Shown here in pieces: positions 1-6,311 of a stretch of DNA of 9,035 nt (within the stretch, counting starts at the first letter, position 1; each line of letters opens with the position of its first letter). A program made the translations under genes and the position numbers. The DNA lies in NCBI GenBank assembly GCA_902494595.1, contig CABUTY010000034.1:1-9035 (forward strand). Direction: 5' to 3'. The DNA is from an uncultured Porphyromonadaceae bacterium. GTDB taxonomy: Bacteria > Bacteroidota > Bacteroidia > Bacteroidales > Muribaculaceae. The notes beneath the pieces were generated by a model, which worked only from the letters and a program-made list of their open reading frames with translations, made no database searches and was not told the DNA's origin.

Positions 1-1005
1 ACCATTCCAATGTCGGTGCAATGGGAGATTGACGTGTTCGGCAAAATACTCAACCGCAAGCGCGGTGCCAAGGTCACCGTCGAACAGATGGAGGACTACC
101 GCCAGGCTGTAAGGTCGCAGATAATCTCCGCCGTGGCCAACACTTATTATGGTCTCGTGCTTCTCAAGCAGCAGCTGGCCCTCACAGAACGTACCTCTGT
201 AATTTGGAAGGATCAGGTGGAGTCGATGAAGCTGATGAAAGAGGCCGCCTATGTCAACGAGGCCGCCGTGGTGCAGAGCGCCGCCAACTACTGGAGCATC
301 ATGTCGTCGATTCCCGACATAAAGCAAAGCATCCATGAGCTGCAGAACACCATGTCGCTGCTCCTTCACCAGAACGCACGCGACTATGCCGTGACCGACA
401 ATCTGACATTCGACCTGCCGGTAGATGTCGCCAAAGGTGTGCCTGTATGCTATCTGGCGGCCCGGCCTGACGTGCGTGCCGCCGAAAGAGGCCTTGCCGC
501 CGCTTATTACGGCGTCAACTCCGCACGCGCCGCTTTCTATCCAAGCCTGACGATTAGCTCTAACGGCGGATTCACCAACATGCTCGGCCAGATGGTGTCA
601 AATCCTGGCAAATGGTTCATACAGCTTGCCGGCTCGCTGGTGGCTCCTATATTCTCCCGAGGCCAGAACATAGCCAATCTTGAAGTGGCCAAAGCCAAAC
701 AGCAACAGGCCTTCAACAACTTCGAGAACAGCGTGCTCTCCGCCTCCGCAGATGTCAGCGACGCCCTCTCCTTATACAAAAACAATCATGAAAAAAGGGA
801 ATATCTGCTCCAGCAGATAAATAATCTTGAAAAATCTGTGGAAATTACTCAGGAATTATTATCTTTGGACCAGAAAACCACTTACCTTGAAGTGCTGACG
901 GCACAATCGAGTCTGCTTAGCGCTCAGCTGGCAAGTCTTAACTGCTGGCACAACAAGGTGACGGCGCTCATCAACCTCTATCAGGCTGTGGGCGGCGGTC
1001 GCTGA
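1..1005 (+). CDS. TolC/NodT-type outer-membrane efflux protein, 5' end cut off by the window
   Basis: This is the C-terminal 334 residues of an outer-membrane factor, the trimeric channel that carries substrates from an inner-membrane pump and its periplasmic adaptor across the outer membrane. The frame is open from base 1. The first Met (base 10) sits inside the conserved stretch SVQWEIDVFGK, so it is not the true start; about 120-140 residues should lie to the left, judging from the usual length near 460. Long helical segments follow, then the second repeat begins around LAARPDVRAAERGLAAA (fragment residues 152-168) and AAFYPSLTISS. The protein ends with YQAVGGGR, close to the usual YKALGGGW ending of the family. 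In Bacteroidota such genes normally close an RND or MFS efflux operon, so the pump and adaptor genes probably lie upstream (inference). Bases 770-880 are clearly richer in A+T than the rest of the gene. Confidence 0.93.
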   Translation, partial: TIPMSVQWEIDVFGKILNRKRGAKVTVEQMEDYRQAVRSQIISAVANTYYGLVLLKQQLALTERTSVIWKDQVESMKLMKEAAYVNEAAVVQSAANYWSIMSSIPDIKQSIHELQNTMSLLLHQNARDYAVTDNLTFDLPVDVAKGVPVCYLAARPDVRAAERGLAAAYYGVNSARAAFYPSLTISSNGGFTNMLGQMVSNPGKWFIQLAGSLVAPIFSRGQNIANLEVAKAKQQQAFNNFENSVLSASADVSDALSLYKNNHEKREYLLQQINNLEKSVEITQELLSLDQKTTYLEVLTAQSSLLSAQLASLNCWHNKVTALINLYQAVGGGR

Positions 1006-1029
1006 CCTTTAACTTAGAACAATGACATG

Positions 1030-1061
1030 GCAGGGCATTCTTTCTCGAAAGGATGCCCTGC
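1030..1061 (+). terminator. Strong hairpin after the efflux gene, probable terminator
   Basis: Bases 1030-1043 pair with 1048-1061 (arms begin GCAGGGCAT and end ATGCCCTGC) to give a stem of about 14 pairs with one G-T wobble and a 4-base CTCG loop. It lies 24 bases after the efflux stop codon and before the next gene. The downstream sequence GCGTTTACC is a poor T-tract, so it may be a weak terminator or an RNA 3'-end stabiliser instead. I see no convincing separate promoter between it and the next start codon. Confidence 0.65.
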
Positions 1062-1092
1062 GCGTTTACCTAAATAATAACCATAAAAACTC

Positions 1093-1896
1093 ATGACTAT
1101 GTCGGAAATCAGCCCATTGGCATTTGTACATCCGGAGGCGAAGATAGGCAAGGATGTTACAATCAGTGCATTTGCCTATATCGACAAGGATGTAGTGATA
1201 GGCGACGGATGCGAGATACGTCCCCATGTGTCCGTATTGCAGGGAGCCCGTATCGGCAGCAACAACCGGTTCTACGAAGGATGCATCATCGCGGCCACCC
1301 CCCAGGACTTCCGCTGGCAAGGCGAGGAGTCGTATGTGGAGATCGGCGATGACAACATCATCCGCGAACACGTGATAATCAACAGGAGCATCTATGAGCG
1401 TCAGAGCACGCGCATAGGCAGCCACAGCTTCATCATGGCCCAGACGCATATAGGCCACGACGCAAGCATCGGCAACCATGTGGTGCTCGGCAACTCTGTG
1501 AAAATAGCCGGCTCGGTGACTATCGGAGACTACTCCATACTGTCCAGCTCGGCGCTTGTTCATGAGCGTTGCGAAATCGGCCAGTGGGCCCTTATAAAGG
1601 GTGGATGCCGCGTCAACAGCAATGTGCCTCCATATGTGGTGATGGCCCACAATCCAATAGAATACTATGGCGTTAACGCCTTCATTCTCCGCAAGGGGAA
1701 GTTCAGCGAGGATACCATCGACAATATCGCCAAATGCTTTCGGCACCTGTATCAGTCGAACACCTCGACGTTCAACGCCGTGCGGCGCATAGAGGCCGAC
1801 GTCGACCCCGGCGTGGAGCGCGACGCAATTGTAGACTTCATCCGCAACCATAAATACAAGCTCGCCGCCATCCGCTTCGACGACCGCGAACTCTGA
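1093..1896 (+). CDS. Divergent LpxA-family acyltransferase (left-handed beta-helix)
   Basis: LpxA is the cytoplasmic enzyme that moves a 3-hydroxyacyl chain from acyl carrier protein to UDP-GlcNAc, the first step of lipid A synthesis. The 267 residues match the family length (E. coli 262). Hexapeptide repeats fill residues 8-175, followed by a helical tail. The segment QDFRWQGEESYVEIGD matches the LpxA signature. H122 aligns with the catalytic His125 of E. coli, H119 with His122, H157 with His160, and G170 with the acyl-length residue Gly173. Other substrate-contact positions differ: S141 replaces His144, F197 replaces Glu200, and K201-G202 replace Arg204-Arg205. The canonical NRGT after INR is also absent (INRSIYERQST here). 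I therefore see an LpxA homologue, perhaps a paralogue with another sugar nucleotide or acyl substrate. No lpxC, fabZ or lpxD adjoins it. ATG at 1093 or 1099 could be the start; neither has a clear Shine-Dalgarno sequence. Confidence 0.85.
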   Translation: MTMSEISPLAFVHPEAKIGKDVTISAFAYIDKDVVIGDGCEIRPHVSVLQGARIGSNNRFYEGCIIAATPQDFRWQGEESYVEIGDDNIIREHVIINRSIYERQSTRIGSHSFIMAQTHIGHDASIGNHVVLGNSVKIAGSVTIGDYSILSSSALVHERCEIGQWALIKGGCRVNSNVPPYVVMAHNPIEYYGVNAFILRKGKFSEDTIDNIAKCFRHLYQSNTSTFNAVRRIEADVDPGVERDAIVDFIRNHKYKLAAIRFDDREL

Positions 1897-1912
1897 CAGA
1901 CCTTAGAGACCT
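1895..1912. repeat. Two units of a 9-base repeat (AGACCTTA type)
   Basis: The bases immediately after the LpxA-like stop read as two 9-base units ending in AGACCT (1895-1903 and 1904-1912), the second starting TAGAGACCT, followed by TAA. Both the period and the core match the larger arrays at 3418-3525 and 7608-7652, in the GACCTT orientation. Two units alone could be chance; the match to the other arrays is what supports the call. Confidence 0.45.
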
Positions 1913-1913
1913 T

Positions 1914-1957
1914 AATTTTTCTGACATTCAAGCCGATATTTGGATGTCAGAAAAATT
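1914..1957. terminator. Terminator hairpin of the LpxA-like gene, overlapping the next promoter
   Basis: A perfect 14-base inverted repeat, AATTTTTCTGACAT at 1914-1927 and its complement at 1944-1957, extends inward by four more pairs (1928-1931 with 1940-1943, one of them G-T) to leave an 8-base loop. The outer arms are A/T runs, so the element has a T-tract in either direction and could terminate both strands. It begins 18 bases after the LpxA-like stop codon. Its right half contains the -33 element of the promoter that drives rpmB. Confidence 0.8.
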
Positions 1958-1970
1958 TTTATTAATTTTG
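1939..1970 (+). promoter_or_regulatory. Bacteroidota-type promoter for the rpmB operon
   Basis: TTTG at 1939-1942, a 20-base spacer and TAATTTTG at 1963-1970 match the published Bacteroides consensus TTTG-N19-21-TAnnTTTG exactly. Transcription would start near 1977 and give an untranslated leader of about 115 bases before rpmB. The -33 box lies in the loop-side stem of the preceding terminator hairpin. Confidence 0.75.
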
Positions 1971-2092
1971 CAGCTGTTTTGTGGCACATCCTTAAAAGCT
2001 GACGGAAAGATGCAGCCGACGGCGATATGAGAAAGTGAGATGGCACCGGAACAATGTATTAATCTTTTAAGAATTAGAACTGAGTTACAGCC

Positions 2093-2356
2093 ATGGCTAA
2101 AACTTGTCAGATCACAGGCAAAAAGGCGTCGGTGGGCAATAATGTTTCCCACTCGAAGCGTCGTACCAAGCGCAAGTTCGAGGTAAACTTGCATACGAAG
2201 AAATTCTTCTGGGTAGAGCAAAACATGTGGATAGAGCTTACATTGAGCTGCAGCGCTCTGCGTACCATCAACAAGATCGGTCTCAACGCCGCTATCAAGA
2301 AAGCTGAAGCAGAGGGTAATCTTGACCTCCGCGACATTAAAATCATCTCCTTCTAA
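2093..2356 (+). CDS. rpmB: 50S ribosomal protein L28 (bL28)
   Basis: An 87-residue basic protein of the large ribosomal subunit. The N-terminus [21 protein letters not shown] is the standard L28 signature, followed by [18 protein letters not shown], equivalent to TKRRFLPNLHSHRFW in E. coli. It has only single, scattered cysteines (C5 and C53) and no CxxC pair, so it is the zinc-free form. It is the first gene of a three-gene ribosomal cluster, about 115 bases downstream of the predicted transcription start. The region before the ATG has no Shine-Dalgarno sequence, which is normal in Bacteroidota. Confidence 0.97.
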   Translation: MAKTCQITGKKASVGNNVSHSKRRTKRKFEVNLHTKKFFWVEQNMWIELTLSCSALRTINKIGLNAAIKKAEAEGNLDLRDIKIISF

Positions 2357-2371
2357 AGCATCCTACACAAA

Positions 2372-2560
2372 ATGGCAAAGAAAGCAAAAGGTAATCGCGT
2401 CCAGGTAATCCTGGAATGCACCGAACATAAGGCCAGCGGTATGCCCGGTATGTCTCGTTACATCACCACCAAAAACCGCAAAAACACTACGGGCCGTCTG
2501 GAGTTGAAGAAATACAACCCCATCCTCAAAAAATACACCATTCACAAAGAAATTAAATAA
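2372..2560 (+). CDS. rpmG: 50S ribosomal protein L33 (bL33)
   Basis: A 62-residue, strongly basic protein of the large ribosomal subunit. [41 protein letters not shown] and the ending [11 protein letters not shown] are characteristic of L33. Only one cysteine (C16) is present, so this is the zinc-independent form lacking both CxxC pairs. It begins 15 bases after rpmB and lies 9 bases before the DUF4295 gene, so the three are surely cotranscribed. Confidence 0.97.
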   Translation: MAKKAKGNRVQVILECTEHKASGMPGMSRYITTKNRKNTTGRLELKKYNPILKKYTIHKEIK

Positions 2561-2569
2561 GACTGAGCA

Positions 2570-2719
2570 ATGGCAAAGAAAACTGTGGCCTCAATCCAGA
2601 AAGGTGAAGGCCGTACTTACTCCAAAATCATCAAGATGGAAAAGTCTCCCAAAACCGGCGCTTATGTCTTCAAGGAGGAAATGGTTCCCAACGACGCCGT
2701 CAAAGAGGCTCTTAAATAA
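2570..2719 (+). CDS. DUF4295 family small basic protein, probable Bacteroidota ribosome component
   Basis: A 49-residue open frame starts MAKKTVASIQKGEGR and ends VPNDAVKEALK, containing KMEKSPKTGAYVFKEEM. This is the DUF4295 pattern found after rpmG in Bacteroidota genomes. The protein is rich in lysine, like the two ribosomal proteins before it, and its ATG is 9 bases after the rpmG stop. As I recall, a structural study of a Flavobacterium ribosome described a phylum-specific large-subunit protein named bL38 that I believe is this family; that link is from memory and should be treated as probable. In Bacteroides the gene is often followed by ftsY, which is absent here: a terminator follows instead. 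Confidence 0.9.
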   Translation: MAKKTVASIQKGEGRTYSKIIKMEKSPKTGAYVFKEEMVPNDAVKEALK

Positions 2720-2740
2720 GAATCAACTCAATCTCACAAT

Positions 2741-2778
2741 AGAGGCTGCACCTTCAGGATGCAGCCTCTTATTATTTT
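2741..2778 (+). terminator. Rho-independent terminator of the rpmB-rpmG-DUF4295 operon
   Basis: AGAGGCTGCA at 2741-2750 pairs perfectly with TGCAGCCTCT at 2760-2769 around a 9-base loop and is followed by the T-rich run TATTATTTTT. It starts 21 bases after the DUF4295 stop. The barrel-protein gene on the other strand ends at 2800, so the hairpin may also stop that transcript, although the T-tract on that side is poor. Confidence 0.88.
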
Positions 2779-2799
2779 TCATCTCTGTATTCAGACGTC

Positions 2800-3303
2800 T
2801 CAGAACACGTAGCTGAGACCCAACCCGAAGAAAGCCCCTCCGGTATCTTTCATCCAGCTGTATTTGCCCTGAACCTGCATCTTGAGATTGCGTGTAAAAT
2901 AAAGGTCGAAACCCAGACCGACGTTACCTCCCACTCTGTTGAGGGTGAAGCTGTCATCGGGATCCGGCTGAGTCACACGCCAGCTGTTGTAGGCGAGTCC
3001 CACCAGCGGATATACGCCGAAACCCTTCACCAGCCTGAACGGAAACTGCATGTCGACATCCAGCATGAATGCCGATTTATCGTGCGACTGAAACACACAT
3101 CCCACATCAGGCGACAATCGGAAATGCTCGGCAAACTCCCACTGGAAATTCACGTCGACGTATCCACCATTGTTGTATGTGGCGAAACCGCCCATCACGC
3201 CCACCGACTTCTCGCCTTTCCCAAAGGCATGAACCCGCAGAGGGCTTAAGCAACATAACAGAGCCATTACTCCCAAAAGAGCCAGTCTTGTCTTTCTCAT
3301 CAT
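2800..3303 (-). CDS. Small outer-membrane beta-barrel protein
   Basis: About 167 residues with a type I signal peptide: positive start MMRKTR, hydrophobic stretch LALLGVMALLCCL, and a predicted cut after VHA at residue 26. The mature part, about 140 residues, alternates polar and apolar residues and is rich in Gly and aromatics (for example GFGVYPLVGLAYNSW and GNVGLGFDLYF). It ends FGLGLSYVF; a C-terminal Phe in the last strand is the usual signal recognised by the Bam assembly machinery. The size suggests an eight-stranded barrel of the OmpX/OmpW-like class. The function is unknown. The same frame is open further upstream to 3480, but that extension would be a translated repeat array ahead of the signal peptide, so I choose the Met pair at 3298-3303, which is preceded by the purine-rich AGGAAAAG. 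Confidence 0.85.
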   Translation of the reverse strand: MMRKTRLALLGVMALLCCLSPLRVHAFGKGEKSVGVMGGFATYNNGGYVDVNFQWEFAEHFRLSPDVGCVFQSHDKSAFMLDVDMQFPFRLVKGFGVYPLVGLAYNSWRVTQPDPDDSFTLNRVGGNVGLGFDLYFTRNLKMQVQGKYSWMKDTGGAFFGLGLSYVF

Positions 3304-3382
3304 CTTTTCCTTTTCGTCCTTGAGGCCATCCCCGCCGCCATCCCGGCCTGACAGAGACAACCGCCTATATCTCAAACGCTTT

Positions 3383-3412
3383 TTAACATAAAAAGTTTTA
3401 ACACCAGCCAAA
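3383..3412 (-). promoter_or_regulatory. Candidate promoter of the beta-barrel gene
   Basis: Read on the - strand, TTTG (3412-3409) is followed after 18 bases by TATGTTAA (3390-3383), a partial match to the Bacteroidota -7 box TAnnTTTG. The spacing is slightly short and the -7 box lacks the final TTG. The leader would be about 70-75 bases. The -33 box abuts the left end of the repeat array that begins at 3418. Confidence 0.35.
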
Positions 3413-3417
3413 GAGAG

Positions 3418-3525
3418 TAAGGTCTTTAAGGTCAGTAAGGCCCTTAAGGTCTCTAAGGTCAGTAAGGTCCCTAAAGTCATTAACGACCCTAAATTCCTTA
3501 AAGCCCTTACTGACCTTACTGACCT
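3418..3525. repeat. Array of twelve 9-base repeats with an internal change of orientation
   Basis: Twelve units of exactly 9 bases run without a slip, each starting with TA. The first seven (3418-3480) follow TAAGGTCnn, with TAAGGTCAG occurring twice. Units eight to ten (3481-3507) are degenerate. The last two (3508-3525) are both TACTGACCT, which is the reverse complement of TAAGGTCAG in rotated register. The array is therefore an inverted repeat: 3425-3440 pairs perfectly with 3514-3529 (16 bases), and 3457-3469 with 3512-3524 (13 bases). It occupies the gap between two divergent genes, the barrel protein and nadE. I see no spacers, so it is not a CRISPR array. Its role is unknown. Confidence 0.9.
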
Positions 3526-3538
3526 TAAACTGCGCTGG

Positions 3539-3568
3539 TTTACAATAATCGGGCTAAAAGTATCATTA
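3539..3568 (+). promoter_or_regulatory. Weak candidate promoter of the nadE operon
   Basis: TTTA at 3539-3542, an 18-base spacer and TATCATTA at 3561-3568 resemble the Bacteroidota boxes but miss the G of the -33 box and two bases of the -7 box. It is the best-placed candidate in the stretch between the repeat array and nadE. Start-site mapping is needed to accept it. Confidence 0.28.
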
Positions 3569-3613
3569 TAAGTATGAGGGTCGGTTTTTACGGCCCGCGA
3601 GAGGAATTACGTA

Positions 3614-5608
3614 ATGTCAGCAGTAGAGATAATCAGCAACAAGGAGATGGGCATGTCGCGGGTGGCGGCATGCGTGCCCGAGGTACATCCTGCCGGTATT
3701 CCGGCAAATATAGCCTCCATAAAGTTTCAGGCCGAACAATGTAATGCCGTCGGCGTCGAGGTGGCCGTCTTTCCTGAGATGTGCGTCCCAGGCTATACCT
3801 GTGCCGACCTTTTCCACGACAGTCTGCTTCTCGACGATGTCTTGTCGGCTCTCGCTGACCTCGCCGATTTTTCACGCAATATCAATACCGTGATTTTCGT
3901 CGGCGCTCCCATTAGCCACAACGGTTCTCTCTACAACTGCGCCATCGCCATCGGCGAAGGCAGGATTTTAGGGGGAGTGCCTAAATGCCATCTACCCAAT
4001 TATAATGAATTTTATGAGGGGCGCTGGTTCGCCTCCGGTTTCGACATCCCAGACGAAGGGGTGACCATTGAAATCCCTGGCCGTGCCAATGGCGGCAATC
4101 CGCTGACCTTCAAGCTGTCGCACCATCTGCTTTTCGATATCGGGAACACACTGTACGGAGTGGAGCTTTGCGAAGACCTGTGGGTACCGACGCCACCGAG
4201 CGGCGAACTTGCGCAGGCAGGCGCCGACATCATCCTCAACCTGTCGGCATCCGATGCCTTGATAGGCAAACGCGCTTATACAGTAGACCTTATAAACGGT
4301 CAGTCGGCACGCTGCCGTTGCGGCTACGTCTACGCCTCGGCAGGCTTCGGAGAGTCGTCGACCGACCTGGCCTTCGCCGGCAATGCCTTCATATCCGAAA
4401 ATGGCCGTATGCTCGCCTCCTCCCGACCCTTCACCACCGACGCCGATATATATGTCGCCGACATCGACGTGCAGCACTTGCGACACGCCCGTATTCACTG
4501 CAACACTTTCGGCCGCCGCATAAGCGGCGAATACGAGAGAGTTCACGCCTCCATCCCGACCCTCCGACAGAAGCCGCTGGATTACCGCGACATAGACCCC
4601 ACTCCCTTCATCGACGCGGATACCTCGCGTATGCACCAACGCTGCGAAGAGATAAGCTCCATACAGGCTTGGGGACTCGCCACACGGCTCAAGGCCATCA
4701 ACTGCCGCCACGCCGTGATTGGCATCTCTGGTGGCCTCGATTCCACTCTGGCACTCCTCGTTACTGTAAAAGCCTTCGACATGCTCGGCTTCGACAGAAA
4801 GGGAATATATGCCATCACGATGCCCGGCTTCGGCACCACAAGCCGCACCAAGAATAATGCCGACCGCCTCATGACCCTGCTGGGAGTGACCTCCCTGGAG
4901 ATTCCGATAGCCAAGGCCGTGAACCAGCATTTTGCCGACATTGGCCATGACGCCGACAACCACGACATCACCTATGAGAACTCACAGGCACGCCAGCGCA
5001 CACTCATCCTGATGGACTATGCCAACAAAGTGAACGGGCTGGTGATAGGCACCGGCGACCTCTCCGAGTTGGCCTTGGGATGGTGCACATACAACGGCGA
5101 CCATATGTCTATGTACGGAGTCAACGCCTCGGTGCCCAAGACCATGGTGCGCGACCTTGTGGCAGGCTATGCACGCAACGCGGGCGAATCGGAGCTCCGC
5201 GACATTCTTGAAGACATCATCGCCACGCCCATCAGCCCCGAGCTTCTTCCCGCCGACGCCAACGGCGAGATTGCACAGAAAACGGAAGACACCGTAGGGC
5301 CTTACGAACTTCACGACTTCTTCCTCTACCATATGATGCGTTACGGCACCGACCCATGCAAGACGGCAGCCATGGCCGCCAAAGGGTTTGCCAGCAAATA
5401 CGACCTCCCCTGCATCCTGCATTGGCTGAGAGTGTTCTACCGCCGGTTCTTCAGCCAGCAGTTCAAGCGCAGCTGCATGCCCGACGGCGTAAAGGTCGGC
5501 TCCATATGCCTCTCGCCGCGCGGCGACTGGCGTATGCCCTCCGACGCCTCGGCCGACATATGGCTCCGAAGAATCGACAACGCCATCAAATCTTTAACTA
5601 CACACTGA
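3614..5608 (+). CDS. nadE: Glutamine-dependent NAD+ synthetase
   Basis: Catalyses the last step of NAD synthesis: deamido-NAD, ATP and glutamine give NAD, AMP, diphosphate and glutamate. The 664 residues contain two domains. The N-terminal nitrilase-type glutaminase (about 15-300) shows the Glu-Lys-Cys triad as E55 ([15 protein letters not shown]), K124 ([14 protein letters not shown]) and C186 ([12 protein letters not shown]). The C-terminal synthetase (about 345-640) has the PP-loop SGGLDS at 372-377 and [12 protein letters not shown] from 479. Length and order agree with the fused bacterial enzymes (about 640-680), so the cell can use glutamine directly as nitrogen donor. The ATG at 3614 has an AGAGGA sequence 8-10 bases upstream, unusual for this phylum; the Mets at residues 12 and 14 are alternative starts closer to the conserved domain. 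First gene of the operon nadE-PAP2-tsaC. Confidence 0.96.
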   Translation: MSAVEIISNKEMGMSRVAACVPEVHPAGIPANIASIKFQAEQCNAVGVEVAVFPEMCVPGYTCADLFHDSLLLDDVLSALADLADFSRNINTVIFVGAPISHNGSLYNCAIAIGEGRILGGVPKCHLPNYNEFYEGRWFASGFDIPDEGVTIEIPGRANGGNPLTFKLSHHLLFDIGNTLYGVELCEDLWVPTPPSGELAQAGADIILNLSASDALIGKRAYTVDLINGQSARCRCGYVYASAGFGESSTDLAFAGNAFISENGRMLASSRPFTTDADIYVADIDVQHLRHARIHCNTFGRRISGEYERVHASIPTLRQKPLDYRDIDPTPFIDADTSRMHQRCEEISSIQAWGLATRLKAINCRHAVIGISGGLDSTLALLVTVKAFDMLGFDRKGIYAITMPGFGTTSRTKNNADRLMTLLGVTSLEIPIAKAVNQHFADIGHDADNHDITYENSQARQRTLILMDYANKVNGLVIGTGDLSELALGWCTYNGDHMSMYGVNASVPKTMVRDLVAGYARNAGESELRDILEDIIATPISPELLPADANGEIAQKTEDTVGPYELHDFFLYHMMRYGTDPCKTAAMAAKGFASKYDLPCILHWLRVFYRRFFSQQFKRSCMPDGVKVGSICLSPRGDWRMPSDASADIWLRRIDNAIKSLTTH

Positions 5609-5609
5609 A

Positions 5610-6308
5610 ATGAATTTAGACGAACAGATATTACTTCTGGCCAACGGATATCACACACCATTCCTTGATTTTCTGATGACGGCATTCACCGGCTGGTTGA
5701 TATGGGTACCATTCTACCTCGCCTGCTTTGCGGGACTTGTCTATAAATATGGCTGGAGCAAAGCATTTGTGATGCTTGCGGTTATAGGATGCGCGGTTGC
5801 GGCAGCCGACCAGGTATGCAGCCATATGCTCCGGCCGATGTTCGAGCGGCTGCGGCCATCGAACCTCGAGAATCCCTTCTCACAGTACATCACGGTGGTC
5901 AACGGGTATCGCGGCGGAGCCTACGGCTTCCCGTCGTGCCATGCCTCCAACTGCTTCGCGCTTGTAGGCGCCTTGTCAGTGTTCACGCTGTCGCGGCGTT
6001 TTACAGCCATATTGACGGTATGGGCATTGCTGTTATGCTTCACGCGCATGTATCTCGGCGTCCACTATCCCTCCGACTTGCTTGTCGGCGCATTGGTAGG
6101 CGGAACCATTGGCGCATCATTCGCCATGATATGCCGCTCGCTGGCTCCCAACATAAAAAAATACAGACAAAGCACAGGGTATGCACCCTATACGCTTCGT
6201 CTGCAGTCAATAACATCATCAACCATTACCCTGACACCTGTGACAATACCTGTGGCCATTCTGCTGCTAACACTCCTGATATGCACAATGGTGTCGATAA
6301 TAATCTAA
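5610..6308 (+). CDS. PAP2-family membrane phosphatase
   Basis: A 232-residue integral membrane phosphatase of the PAP2 superfamily, whose members remove phosphate from lipid phosphates or diphosphates such as undecaprenyl diphosphate, phosphatidylglycerol phosphate or lipid A. The three motifs are visible: motif 1 as R75-x6-R82-P83 (Arg in place of the usual Lys), motif 2 as PSCH at 108-111 (Cys in place of Gly), and motif 3 as T145-R146-x5-H152-x3-D156 (Thr in place of Ser). H111, R146, H152 and D156 are retained, so catalysis is plausible. About six membrane segments can be seen (roughly 19-45, 50-70, 113-128, 132-150, 154-176, 210-232). The substrate cannot be told from sequence; LpxE/LpxF or undecaprenyl-diphosphate phosphatase roles are possible. 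The start is 1 base after the nadE stop and it shares the nadE transcript. Confidence 0.9.
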   Translation: MNLDEQILLLANGYHTPFLDFLMTAFTGWLIWVPFYLACFAGLVYKYGWSKAFVMLAVIGCAVAAADQVCSHMLRPMFERLRPSNLENPFSQYITVVNGYRGGAYGFPSCHASNCFALVGALSVFTLSRRFTAILTVWALLLCFTRMYLGVHYPSDLLVGALVGGTIGASFAMICRSLAPNIKKYRQSTGYAPYTLRLQSITSSTITLTPVTIPVAILLLTLLICTMVSIII

Positions 6309-6311
6309 TCC

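Noticed and set aside
1066..1851. A 261-codon open frame opposite the LpxA-like gene
   Set aside because: The hexapeptide-repeat protein on the + strand is clearly real; the antisense frame has no family signature.
2604..2816. A 70-codon open frame overlapping the DUF4295 gene
   Set aside because: It is a shifted frame that runs through the terminator hairpin; the 49-codon DUF4295 frame explains the region better.
3304..3480. Upstream extension of the beta-barrel protein's frame
   Set aside because: It would place about 59 residues, partly translated repeat array, ahead of a complete signal peptide, which is not how exported proteins begin.
3418..3525. CRISPR array
   Set aside because: Units are 9 bases and contiguous, with no spacers and no cas genes nearby.
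3992..4963. A 323-codon open frame on the - strand within nadE
   Set aside because: It lies opposite the glutaminase and PP-loop regions of NadE, shows no recognisable motif, and is explained by the high GC content of the coding strand.
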